Shown here: piece after piece, positions 34,010-44,941 of the stretch | Layout of the letters: each line of letters begins with the position of its first letter | Position numbering within the stretch: position 1 is the stretch's first letter | DNA from: Marthasterias glacialis | Lineage: Eukaryota; Echinodermata; Asteroidea; Forcipulatida; Asteriidae | Direction of reading: 5' to 3' | DNA: 64,000 nucleotides | NCBI GenBank assembly: GCA_911728455.2 | Contig: OU452227.1 | Coordinates: 12,619,110-12,683,109 of the forward strand | Made by a program: the position numbers and the translations under genes | The notes under the pieces: generated by a model | What the model saw: only the letters and a program-made list of their open reading frames with translations | Told to the model about the DNA's origin: nothing | Database searches by the model: none

Positions 34010-34676
34010 TTGTCGTGGCTGAGCGCGCCGGACTCTGATCAGCAGAATGTGGGTTTGAGTCCCGGTCTTGACACTTGTGTCTTTAAGCAAGACACTTTTA
34101 AAACCATTATAGATGGGTTGCAATAGACGCCATTGTTGATGACAATTTCTATTTTGGATGTAGCCGCGTCAAGCTATGTAAGTTTCAACGCAGCTTGGGT
34201 TCCTTACCAACCAATTAGGGAGGAGTTTATGAAACGCACATGTGCCGCGTGCAATACTTGCGCATTACGCATAATTGTGCGGTCAAAAATGTGGAACCAT
34301 TGTCATGGCAGATGGCTGATTTTTCCTATTATTGACATCATGTGCAACCTATCTATTGTTTCATCCTCAGAGTGTAAGGCCCTTTCATGTACACACATAC
34401 ATATGGAGGTCCTGTGTGTTGTTAATATACTTAAAAACAAAACAATACACGTTTGACTCAGGGAAGGGGTTTGCCCTGGTGTTTTTGGCACTGTTGGCAG
34501 CAGGTTGTGCCGCATCACCTTGTAAACCCTTAAAAGGTGCTTTCGGGGATATGTCTACAGAGTTTAAAAACTTAGCATACCTGCCATAAACATATCAAGC
34601 GCTTTGAGACGCTTGCAGATGAAGAGCTGCTAAGAACTGATTATTATTTATTTTTATTATTATTTATAAATAAAGG
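34010..34676 (+). mobile_element. tRNA-derived SINE, type S, split by a MITE
   Basis: The head TGTCGTGGCTGAGCGCGCC resembles the 5' part of a serine/leucine-type tRNA with A box TGGCTGAGCGCG; the B box is GGGTTTGAGTCCCGG. Next comes CTTGACACTTGTGTCTTTAA and GCAAGACACTT. The body resumes after the insertion (34109-34356) with TTTCATCCTCAGAGTGTAAGG, GGTCCTGTGTGTTGT, AAGGGGTTTGCCCTGGTG, CACCTTGTAAACCCTTA and TCAAGCGCTTTGAGACGC, and ends in an ATTATTATTTATT-type tail. The body matches 38516-38815. Non-coding; mobilised by a partner LINE. Confidence 0.75.
34109..34356. mobile_element. MITE-like insertion inside the SINE
   Basis: Short TIRs: ATAGATGGGTTGCA at the left and, inverted, ATAGATAGGTTGCA at the right (13 of 14). 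Inside are CGCCATTGTTGATGAC and TATTTTGGATGTAGCCGCG, which recall the element at 59240-59446. The SINE sequence is interrupted just after ACACTTTTAAAACCATT and resumes at TGTTTCATCC. The target duplication is not clear. Confidence 0.55.
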
Positions 34677-34938
34677 AAATGTAACCTTCTCTTGAATTGT
34701 GTGCGTTACTGTTTGCAGTGTGCAGTCTCTTTAAAGTTGATGTAAAGGACACATGCAAATTTGTTCTTTGGTTGAATGTAGTAACATAGACTCCAAAAAT
34801 TGATTACTTTCACCTCTCAATTGATTTAGCATTGAAACATGTTTCGTATGTACTGCATAATAGCCAGCCGTGTGTATGTGTGTTAGTGTGTGAGAGTGTT
34901 TAAATTGGGTCTAGAATTTTATATTACATGTTTAACAT

Positions 34939-35103
34939 GGTCCCAATTTCATTTAAAAAGTTGCTAAGCAAATATTAATCCTGCTTAGCAGAAATGCATG
35001 TAAGTTACCAGCCGAAGTACCATGTTTAATGTGTATACTATTTGTGACTGGTTCCCTGCTTCATTTTGCTTAGCAGACAAATTTGCTAGGCAGCTTTGGG
35101 CCC
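34939..35103 (-). mobile_element. GGGCCC-family MITE, reverse orientation
   Basis: GGTCCCAATTTCATTTAAAA to CTAGGCAGCTTTGGGCCC. TTTGTGACTGGTTCCCTGC and TTTTGCTTAGCAGACAAATT identify the orientation. Confidence 0.8.
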
Positions 35104-35261
35104 TGGTTCCATTTTCATGCCAGGGGCTGATTGTGTAGAGGTGCAGAAAGAATATCTACACATTTGTATGCAGAGCAAAAGTTAACCGGAAACTAGTCTT
35201 AAAAAATGTACAAACTGTACACATAGCTATGTATGTTAGTACATTAATATACAGTACAAAT

Positions 35262-35415
35262 ATAACATGGTTTGAGGGTGGACAGTCGATATTAGCCCCT
35301 TGAAGTATTGGAAGTTGATAAACTAGTTCCTGGCTAAGGGCTAAGGGGAACTAGTTTGTCAACTTCCAATGCTGAGGGGAGCTAATATTGTCTGTCCATC
35401 CAGAACCATGTTGTA
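35262..35415. mobile_element. Near-complete foldback element, 154 bp
   Basis: The left arm AACATGGTTTGAGGGTGGAC, AGTCGATATTAGCCCCTTGA, TATTGGAAGTTGATAAACTA and GTTCCTGGCTAAG pairs with the right arm read inversely: AACATGGTTCTGGATGGAC, AGACAATATTAGCTCCCCTC, ATTGGAAGTTGACAAACTAG and TTCCCCTTAGC. The arms are about 73 bp with almost no loop, so the element is one long hairpin. A CpG-rich patch (GTTTGCGCGTGTGTAC) starts 40 bp downstream. Confidence 0.85.
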
Positions 35416-38142
35416 TTTATTTTACTACACCTTATACTTACAGCTAGGGTGATGTTTGCGCGTGTGTACTACACCCGTGCGACAGTTCCACGACTGCTTC
35501 ATAAAGCGTGTATTACTAGACTGTTACTATGCATGCGTATTTACCGTGTGCATGAATAATGGGGCGCGCACTTGGTAAACAGCAAATCTAGCATCTGGTA
35601 CGTGAAGGTGAATGGACCGATGAGAATTGGCCTATTGATCATGAATATGCCATCATTTTTGACCAAGTCCATGGGAAATTCATATATAGAGATGATCATT
35701 ATTTACTCATAGAAGAGCTCTTCAATTTTACCCCATACTCTTTATTCATTAGTTCTGCATTTCCTTGATTAACTCTGCCTCAACCAGAGGCTACTTTCAT
35801 AAAGCCTGTAAGAAGACAATTTCTACTGAACAGAGAGACCCTCAGCAAAGTTTCTATTTTCATTATAACCACTGCTTACTATGACCAAAGCGAAAGGCAC
35901 ACTAACTTGCTGGCAGAACTATTGTAAATGAGCACACACCGTCACATCTTCTTGATTATTTGTAAAAACACTTTTGCTTTTAAAACAACACACATTTTTC
36001 TGCCATATGCGCGCTAATGAGCCACTGGTAAACAGCTTACATGACATTGGCCCCATATTAAGTGTCTTATTTAGTGGTTAGGAAAATATCAGAGACAAAA
36101 ACTGATGATTTATAACATCAACTTGGCATACATTGTACTTGGAATAAAGTTAGTGCTAATTGGAAGTGGAACTCTCTTAATTAACAAAACGAAGATAATA
36201 AAACAATTTTGTGAGTAATTTGAAAATCAGGCTGTCCAAATGTAACACCTAAGCAGAAATGTAATATACACCTAATCAGGAGATTGCTTTACCTGTAGGT
36301 TTGAATAGATCAGTTCATTCACATGGATACTTTACGTTTATATGGACTGTACAGGTACTTGTTTATGCACTTAAACTCCATAAATAAACACAGCCCAGGG
36401 GAATAACCACATCCAGAAATATGCACATTAGCATACCAAGGTCATGGGTCATGATCTTTGCCCAGTCAAGCACGTCTGCCCACACAAAGATTGTACATGT
36501 ACATGTACATGTACATGTAATATTATTACACAGCCCAACCATACACACTCACAGTAAACAGGATAATGATATGCATTGTGCATGCAAGGCTGCCCTCCCA
36601 ACTTAGCCAACCCCAACTCTGCATAATTATATTATCAGCCCAGCTCTGTAGGGTTGTCTACACAGAGAGTACGGGTATTATCATAACATATAAGTGTACT
36701 GTACATTGGTACACACAGTAGATAACAGAGCACTGCGCTCTTTGAATTTAAGTACACCCAAGTCCGGTTAGACCACTTTGTAAATGTGTGGACATCTTGT
36801 TAAAGGTAAGCATTGTTTATCTATTCAGGGGGTGATGTGTGTCTTGTAGAGGTTACAGGTGTAATTGGTGCTTTTTATGGATTGGTTGGTGCAGAGTCTT
36901 TCCATCCCATCACAGCCTGATTGCACTACAACCCCATGGAGAAAACAGTCTGACATGACCAGTCGGGCCGACCCTGTGCTAGTGCTTTGACGCTGTGTGC
37001 AATTTGATTGGCTGGACACACACACACACACACACGCATAGGGTACTGTGTAGAGCTGTGTTCTCAGCCGGTGTTGTCAGTGTGCCTGTGCTATATGTAT
37101 GATATGTATACAGTACAGTGCACATAGGCGAATGGCTTGTAAGCGAGGGACCAGTATTTCTAGGATTATGGTCAACATTGTCAAGTGAAATACGCCATTC
37201 CTGAGAACAGATCCTTGTACCTGACACAATAGAAGACACCATTCGGTCAGTTGGTGTTCGAGATTTAGTGGCCAAATGTAGGCATGACTTAGAGGGATAT
37301 ATTTGGTAAGTAAATGAATGAGTTCAGAAACTAGATTCTGGGTGGAATTGAGTTAGCATTGCATTACACAGCGCCATACATGTACGTATGGCACCATACA
37401 TGTACTTGTATGGTCACTGTGCCCTTCCCGGCATTCATTGTACACTGACTAGAGGATATGGGTTGTTAGCATGAATATATGGTGTCCGCTAAACTGTGTA
37501 CTTCTACTTGCTGTAATGAAGTTAAACTCTTGCCTCACAACTGTGAAGAAAAGTCGTGGCTTGTACTGTAGAAAAACTAATTATCAAATACGGATGTACG
37601 TAGGTGTTTGTTTTGATGGCTAATCACTGTCTTGCTGTAAGTGTAATATTTTTGGACACATTTTTTGTACTAAATGATGAGTTCTTGTAGCACAGTGTTG
37701 TTTACATGTATAGTCTAGTGTCATTCTTACAAGGAATCAGTTTTTTGAAGACGCTGTCTTTGTACCAATTTACTAACTTTCTCCAAATCATCCGCAAATG
37801 TAAAAACTACCCCTTTAAGTGTGTTGTCAAAATGTAATGTTCAGGTTGCTTAGAAAACGGCAAGTAATAGCTACGGGGATTTGATGGATGTTTTAAATGC
37901 ATAGGCCCCCTCCCTACATAATGAGTAAGTTATAGACCATGCAAGTCTTGTGCATATTTGAAAATTAGGGTTCGTTAAAGTGTGTGATTTTGTTTGCTTC
38001 ACATGTTAAAGCAATGTGCGTGGGACCAACAGGTCCCAAAAAGATTTGAATACGCACGAGACTTACACAGTCTGTTGGTTTGTTGTTTTCTTAATGCTGA
38101 GAGCAGTTCAATCAGGAAGCTTTCTCAAGATGCTTGGTCCTA
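35416..38142. other. No gene; unique sequence with simple repeats
   Basis: Holds a TACATG array at about 36492-36518, a CA array at 37015-37035 and a possible donor (AAAGGTAAGC at 36804) without a matching acceptor. Frames of up to 98 codons show no domain. Confidence 0.4.
37015..37035 (+). repeat. (CA)n microsatellite
   Basis: About ten CA units between GCTGGA and CGCATAGG. Confidence 0.9.
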
Positions 38143-38184
38143 TTCTTAGTCCAAGTGAGATTTTTCTTAGTCCAAGTGAGATTT
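38143..38184 (+). repeat. Exact 21-bp tandem duplication
   Basis: TTCTTAGTCCAAGTGAGATT plus T occurs twice in immediate succession with no mismatch. The identity suggests a recent duplication. Confidence 0.9.
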
Positions 38185-38515
38185 TAGAATCATTTACATG
38201 TCATTTATTGTAAAGATTAATGTTTTAATGAATGCTGTACCACCTCCTTCGTCTTACCACTATACATTGTGAGCACTGTATTGTCGTCATGTTTCATTTG
38301 TGCCTACATATGTACATGTACTTTCTTGACATGTAGTAACACATTTCCTGCAATAATAATGCGTTGTTTATTGGGCTGTACTCCAGGCTCCAACTACATG
38401 TTACTTTACACTTTCAGAGCTGCATAACCCACTGGACCACTGGCCAGAGTCCAGTCATTTTAGCATAAGGCCAGTAACCCCAACAAACTGACCAAGTCCT
38501 GCAGTCTTGTTTTAA

Positions 38516-38815
38516 AAACATTATACTTTGCTTCGGATGGGACGTAAAGCGTAAGGTCCTTTGTGTCATTTAATACAATACACGTAAAAGAACCAAGTAC
38601 ACTTATCATTAGGAGAAGGGGTTTGCCCTGGTGTTTTCTGGTATGGTAGACAGCAGATTGCGCCACAGCACCTTGTAAGCCGTTACATGGTGCTGAGTAG
38701 ATAAATTGATCTTCAAATTCGAACATAGCTCCGCATACCTGCAGAACTGAATAAGGAGCACTTAAAAATATTGCATATGAAGCCCTATAAATGTTTAAGT
38801 GTTGATTATTATTTT
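38516..38815 (+). mobile_element. Type S SINE body, 5'-truncated
   Basis: Contains CTTCGGATGGGACGTAAAGC, AAGGTCCTTTGTGTC, ACACGTAAAAGAACCAAGTA, GAGAAGGGGTTTGCCCTGG, CACCTTGTAAGCCGTTAC and AGCTCCGCATACCTGC, and ends GTTGATTATTATTTT. It matches the body of 34010-34676 in order. The tRNA-like head is absent upstream, the usual result of incomplete reverse transcription. Confidence 0.7.
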
Positions 38816-39663
38816 GAAGAAGATTTCAGAATGTACATATGTAGACCTTTGTTTTCCCAAAATGTTTTGTTGCACTTCGACGACGTTTTTTCCTCTTCCT
38901 CCCTCTAGGACGGAACAGTAGGTCCGTGGAAGTTCACAGGTCAGACAATTTCCTGTAGTTGCTAATTGCTATTCCAATGTACATCACAAAGATTGTCCCA
39001 GTTTTTAAAGTCACCTCCAACAGCCCATTATTTGAACACACATTGGTTTGGAAAAATATTAGCCATTTTTTTTATTGATTTGATTTGTAATCGGATAACT
39101 TGTGTGGAAAGGGGCTTGTTTTGTAATGTGCAGTTTGTCTGTGACGATGACGGATGTAAGATCTTAAAAGAGCATGATACTTATCCGTGCGCTTAATAAA
39201 AACAGTGACTCGATGATGTTACATGCCTCACTGTGAGCATGGAGGAATAAGGGTACTGTTTCATTGTAGGGTTCCATATTCCTAAATGATGACCTTTACA
39301 GGCTTTTAGTTACATGTACATCTGCTTCGTGTACATACATGTGTACATGAAGCTTAATACATGTAGGTACTTGTGGTAAAAGCTGCAGTGGCAACTTTCA
39401 AGTGCTTAACAGGGTTAAAAAATAACATCGCCGAGCCATGGCCAGACTCCAGGATTTTTTAGCTCTTCGCCCGTAACTGCACAGCCTAACAAGTCGTGCA
39501 GTCTAGTGGTTTTTTTTCCTTTTCTGAACACATCCTTATGAAAGGTTTTCTGATGTACATACATGTCCATGTTTTTCAATTCCAAACCTTTTAAACGTTA
39601 AGCAAATGTATCAAAAAGAGAAATTTTAAGTCTTAAAAAATATTTCTGGGGCATTTAGAGTTC

Positions 39664-39799
39664 TGCAGCCGATTTCAGGAAACTTTTTACGCAGCTGCGT
39701 AAGTCAACTTGTGCAAGATTTATTGTGTGAGTGGTGCACAAATTATGCAAAAAATGTTGTGCAAGTGGACTGAGGCAGTTTCGTGATATCTGCGGCTGA
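39664..39799. mobile_element. Foldback MITE (CAGCCG ends), about 136 bp
   Basis: Left: TGCAGCCGATTTCAGGAAAC, TTTTTACGCAGCTGCGTAAG and TCAACTTGTGCAAGATTTAT. Right, read inversely: CAGCCGCAGATATCACGAAAC, TGCCTCAGTCCACTTGCAC and AACATTTTTTG. The left arm contains its own palindrome TTACGCAGCTGCGTAA. The 126-codon minus-strand frame crossing the region is not gene-like. Confidence 0.6.
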
Positions 39800-40659
39800 G
39801 CTTTGAGACCTGTTGTCATGTGGAGTTTGCTTTCCCATTGTGTCACAATTTGCCATGACTCAGATAACACTATTGTTTGTTTGTTTTTGTCACTTAACTT
39901 TTTCTGTAAAAATGTCTGAAAAATTAAAAAATACGAAACAGAAGTTGAGTTTTGTTCAATGGAAATGTGGATAGTTGACATGTGTATGTTGACATGGAAA
40001 ACATAGGAAATTGTGAATTTAGGACAATATGCCATTTACTTTTTTAAAAGAGTTACAGTGGGTCAAATTTGTAACCGTTTACGGTCGCTATGGGCAATTT
40101 GGTACAAGTCGCTTGCGGCCACTATTGTCTCTAACAAGTTCATTTGTAGCCCTGCTGTACGCATGCTTCAGGATAATATGAACAGGTACGTTGTATTCCT
40201 GTAAATCCACTGTACATGTACACACATGGAAGTACAATAAAAAGGTGTAAAATCTGCTTGATATATCGGGCTGTTGGTTTTAGTTTTGCCCATCTGGTAT
40301 ACATACCTCACAATAATGATGTTGACACTGTTTACCTTAATAGTCAAGCTCCATTTAACAATCATTGTCAAACCCATAGAGTCAACTTGTTTGGCTGAAC
40401 TGGGGGGCCTTAATGGATCATGCGACATACACAAATACCAAAGGAGGAAGCGATGGTATGTTGTTTGTTTTCAATGCTGCCCACACAATATGTAAAATAT
40501 CTGGGGCAAGACTCTCGGTTGTAACAAGTTATTGAGATGTTTTTTTTTATGTTGTAACCAAACTGTCAATTGCATTTGCCGAACCGAAGTACTGTTTAAC
40601 TTCCCTTTACATTCAATTTAGTGGCTGTGTCTGCGGACTGAATGATATTAAGAAATTCA

Positions 40660-40837
40660 GGGCCCAGTAATCAAAGAGCTGCTTAACATACTGCTGAACA
40701 AATTTCCGCTTAGCAAAAATGAGCAGGTGGCACCTGTGAGATGGTATTTTAATTGGTAGCCTTAATGTTGTAAACAAAGTTGGTTTACGCTTAGCTTCTT
40801 TTTGTGCTTAAGCACTAAGTTCTGCGAGATTGGGCCC
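40660..40837 (+). mobile_element. GGGCCC-family MITE, full length
   Basis: GGGCCCAGTAATCAAAGAGC to TTCTGCGAGATTGGGCCC. Inner arms GCTTAACATACTGC and TTTTTGTGCTTAAGCA remain. Confidence 0.8.
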
Positions 40838-43354
40838 ATGTCTCCCCAATTCCCTTCCCTTTACCTCGCCACCCCTCAAAAAAATGAATAAATAAATAAA
40901 TAACAAAGTAAAAATAAAAATATGGGACATCTATAAATACATAGGAAACTGAAGATACAATGTAATGGAATAAATGCCCTCACTGGGAAATAACAAATAA
41001 AATAAAACAACAACTTTGAAATATGATGAGCAAATTCTGAGGTAAGGAACATCACATAATGTACTGTGCATGTTGATCTGTGACTTTTATTTGAGCTACA
41101 TTGTAGTTGAATGGCCAATATTTATTTGGGTGATGGAATGCATCGTAGGTTTCAGGGCACAGACAAGACCTTGGATTGAGCTCATAGAAACTGATGAGCG
41201 GGTAACTAGTAATTTTGTCTGGTAAGCTCAATGTTGCAGGGAACCAGTTGAAGATGATGTGCAACGCATCATACGTTGGTTGGTCACTTTTTTCTACTGA
41301 GCCACTCTTTTCTATGCTTAGCTGGCTTAGCTCTGTGAAATTTGTTGTTATGTACAGTGTATGTCATAACGCTATCACAAGTCAGAAAAATTTCCCTGTT
41401 TTTTTAGTTTGATGGATTCTTTACAACACTGCCCAAACAAAAATGACTGGCTGAGTATCAAATTCTTATGATTTGTGCGATCTAGTTACCAGATCTTGAA
41501 GGATTTTGTTGAGAAGGAAAGGGAAAAACCCTTCAGGTCATGAGAAAGTTTGGCTCTGAGTAATACAAATGTCTTGGATTTGAGACGCCCCTTTAAAAAA
41601 ACAATATGATTGGATGATGGCAAGGTGCAGAGAACCCTATGGAACCAAACCAGCCATTAAGCCTCCTGCCCGAGGCATTAATAACATTGAAGTGAAAAGC
41701 CCAAGTTGATTCAGAAGAGTTTTTAATCTCAGTATTAAGGATGCAGCTTTAGATGGATTAGGAAGTAGAGTGAATGAGAGAGGAAGAGTGAGGAGAAACA
41801 ATTCTAGATCAGCTCCCTTTGGAATTTCACTCCGCGGTGGCATGCTTGCTTGAAAGGAGGCTAAGAGTTCCCACTAAAAGTTCGACCACCTCACTTATTC
41901 TACATCCCCAGTACATGGACTTCAAAACCAATTTCCCCCTTCCCTTTTCCCGTCACTAAAATGACAAACATGTTAGATGGATCTGTTTAATTTTAAAGCA
42001 GCAACCTTGTGACTATCGGTTCTTCTGATGAAACCTTCAAAGGTTTGTATTTCAAAACTTGAGGTATTAGACTGGAGAAGAATGCATGCATCAATTGTTG
42101 TACCTTCTCTTTAAGTTTGACAAGGGCAGGGCCAGAACTTGCTTTCCCTAATCCAAATATTTTGTTGGAGCTGGCTTCTGAATATACTTCTTGAGGAGGT
42201 TGACATAACGCTATTGTTAATCCATGCAAGTCTACCGTAAACGACAGCAGGGCCGTGCTCGTAATAAACAGGCACAATGCTTTCTCTTTTTGGCTCTCTT
42301 TAGATTGCCTTGATCTATTTGGAACTGTTTGCCCTTTTCAGCTTGCAGCCTCAAAGGCTTTGAGTAGACGAGATGTACCGGTTTCAAGACTTTATTCTCT
42401 CGTATCTCGGTAGAATTATCCAGCTTGCAAAAATTGATTGGACGGAGAGAAACTCATTCCATTTCAAAAGTCTTTTTAAACTTTGCTAGTTGATGGATCG
42501 TCTTCCTCTCTGTGGAGCACAATGGGATCTCCACTAAATAAGCACAGTTTTGTTGTTGTTATTATCAATTGATGAGCTGCACAAGTTGATTGCATTTTAT
42601 TCTGTTGTGACATTTTTGATGAGTTTTTCGGTTTGAAATATTGAATTTTTTCACTTGATAGAAAAAGCAAGTGTATTTATGTATAAATAAATTGAGATTG
42701 CAAGACCATGCTGTGTTTTTATATTCTCTCCAGTCTACACATTCATATAAAATATGATTAATATCAAGCATGAAATTAAAAATCATTGAACCATTAAAAA
42801 AAAAGGGGGGAAAAATCACACTTCATTAAAAAAACTTTTTAAAGTAAAGGATTTTTAATGCTTTTGAAAATACATATCATGTACACGTACATGTATGTAC
42901 AAGTGATATTCAAGCCTCTATTTATGTGCTCTGTTCAACATCGGAATTTCTCCATCTGGAAAAAAAGAAATATTTCCCGTCATCCGTTCAGGTTATTTTG
43001 GTCTTGTCTACAGGTACCTGGAAATTGCCATAAATTTTTATTTGAATGCAAGGTTGATGTTCAAAGAATAGGGATAAACAAATTTAAAATAAATCTTTCA
43101 AGGGATAAACTTTCCAAATGAGAGAGCTCTTCCATTAGAAAACCAGGCTATCGATGCAGGAACAATTTCAAGGGGTAAGGCTGAGACCATGGCAACTGAG
43201 GCCAAGGCCTCTATATATAGTTTTAGGCATGTACATGTGAACATTTATAAAACATGAAGTGTTAAAACCATGAACTCTTTTAATGCACTTCTACATTTAA
43301 TAACACCAGTAGACATAAACAGTAATGGAGCAATAGTTTTATGCAGGTATTGTC
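40838..43354. other. No gene called; one faint MITE remnant
   Basis: A degraded GGGCCC-family copy may lie at about 41219-41343 (GCAGGGAACCAGTTGAAG, CTTAGCTCTGTGAAATTTG). The minus-strand frame at 41993-42277 (94 codons) has a hydrophobic start and a mixed composition but no domain. 41630-42480 is low in simple repeats and would be a place to look for conserved non-coding sequence. Confidence 0.35.
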
Positions 43355-43503
43355 TAGGGTCGTTTGGACCCAAGGCTTGGGCTTGGGCTTTGGCTTTGGC
43401 TTGGGCTTCGTTAGTTATTTAGAAAACTGTGCTTTCCTTTCGGGGCTTGAAATGGGCGGACGGAGCCCTTTAAGCCCAAGCCATGGTTTTGAAAACGCCC
43501 TAT
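43355..43503. mobile_element. TIR MITE with AAGCCCAAGCC ends, copy 1
   Basis: Left: TAGGGTCGTTTGGACCCAAG and GCTTGGGCTT. Right, read inversely: TAGGGCGTTTTCAAAACCAT and GGCTTGGGCTT. Arms are about 31 bp. A run of GGCTTTGGCTTTGGCTTGGG follows the left arm, and GGGCGGACGGAGCCCTT precedes the right arm, a phrase shared with 61027-61182. Confidence 0.7.
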
Positions 43504-43769
43504 GACCAGTTTCAAAGTGATACGTTTGTATTCATTTTTAGTCGCCCAAGACTTCACTGAGCTTACATAAATGAATGAAGAATTTTGAGTTGACTTTGAT
43601 AGCATTTTGTCTTTCAATCTGTAGCAGGGGCACCAACATTGTAAATTGGGACCCTTTGCACGAAGCCTGATGCTTTGCTCTTTTTTAAGGGCGAGGCAGT
43701 TTTCCCTTAGTGAATGGCACCTCTATAAAAACCTCTATAACAGAAATGTCAATTTCTACTGTACAGTTA

Positions 43770-43865
43770 AGTGTATTTTGGCTTTTAATCCATTTATGCT
43801 AAGCCAGATATTTCTTTGCCTAGCAAATTTTTGTGCTTAACCTTTTTTCTGGAATTGGATCCAGC
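43770..43865 (+). mobile_element. GGGCCC-family MITE, right-half fragment
   Basis: TGTATTTTGGCTTTTAATCC, ATGCTAAGCCAG, GCCTAGCAAATTTTTGTGCTT and GGAATTGGATCC resemble the right half of the family. The evidence is only partial. Confidence 0.4.
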
Positions 43866-43988
43866 ATGAATTTTTGTATACTGGTAGATATACTGTAAAG
43901 TATGCTGTCCAAATATTTTGCTATGCAAAATTGCTGGACAAAATTGTTCCAGGTGGTACAAAATATGCAATGTATGTAATGCAGGTCA

Positions 43989-44164
43989 GGGCCCAATTTC
44001 ATAAAGCCTGTAAGCACAGAAAAATATTGCTTAGCAGAAACGAGTTACCAGCCAACATTCCATTATGTTTACACTGTTGTGATTGGTGCCCCACTCATTT
44101 TTTGCTTAGCAGATAAATTTGCTAAGCAGTATTTTCTGCTTAACAGCTTTATGAAATTGGGCCC
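43989..44164 (-). mobile_element. GGGCCC-family MITE, best-preserved copy
   Basis: The ends GGGCCCAATTTCATAAAGC and GCTTTATGAAATTGGGCCC are exact inverses over 19 bp, so this copy best defines the termini. The inner arms are TATTGCTTAGCAGAAACGAG with AGTTACCAGCCAACATTCC on one side, and TTTTGCTTAGCAGATAAATT with GCTAAGCAGTATTTTCTGC on the other. Short direct or palindromic CTTAGCAG modules occur several times. Size is 176 bp; no coding capacity. No target duplication is clear, with CAGGTCA before and TGGTCTA after. Confidence 0.9.
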
Positions 44165-44631
44165 TGGTCTACATTATGTAGGCCATGTCAAATCTTTCTC
44201 ACAGGAATAATTTATAGGGCCTTTATATAAATCTGCATAATGTGATGCAGTGTCTAACTCCGGACTATTTTACACATGATGTACTATGCAGCATGTACAT
44301 GTACGAACATAGACATGACCAATTTTACATGTCATTTGCACTATGGGCAATAATGCTAGCCGCGGTGAGCACTGCCCACAACAGCAGTGGGACATACAAC
44401 ACCATGGTAAATATTGATCACAGTGGTATTGATTTCATTAAATGCATTGGTGGAATGCGAGGCGGCGCTGTGGTGGGCTTGTAAAGCACCCAGTGGTGGG
44501 CTACACACCACACAGCTGTTGTAAGCCAAGAATCTGCTTGCTAAGCAGTTCTGTTTAACTGGCCAGGAATTTCACTGAGGCCATGGTAGCAATTACTTGC
44601 CTCTGTTTGCACTCCAGAGCCCAGTTAACCA

Positions 44632-44941
44632 AAGCCCCTTTCACACTAGACAAATTTCCCAGGAAATTCCCAGGAAAATTTGGTGGACCTTTTCACACTT
44701 GAATTGCTAACCCTGGCAAACTCCTGGGGAATAGCAAATTCCTGGGAAATAGCAATCCCTGCTTAGGAGTAGGGTTAAGTGAGATAACCTCGGGGTTAGC
44801 ATACCTAGTGTTCAATATTCTAGGGAAAATTGCATTGAGTGTATAGTGAAACCAACATGGGGTGGTGGTAGGGTTGAAACTCCCCAGGAATTTCCCAGGG
44901 TTGTATTCCCTGGGAATTGGCTCTGTAATGTGAAAAAGGCT
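44632..44941. mobile_element. TIR element with iterated CCCAGGAATT modules, 310 bp
   Basis: Left: AAGCCCCTTTCACACTAGAC and AAATTTCCCAGG. Right, read inversely: AAGCCTTTTTCACATTACAG and AGCCAATTCCCAGG. The interior repeats CTCCTGGGGAATAGC, TTCCTGGGAAATAGC and CCCAGGAATTTCCCAGG. Overlapping minus-strand frame (115 codons, NP- and FPR-rich) follows from the iteration and is not a gene. Confidence 0.7.

Noticed and set aside
34010..34066. Possible tRNA-Ser/Leu gene
   Set aside because: Only the 5' part and B box resemble a tRNA; followed by SINE linker and body.
39655..40035. 126-codon minus-strand frame
   Set aside because: Overlaps a foldback element; composition not gene-like beyond chance.
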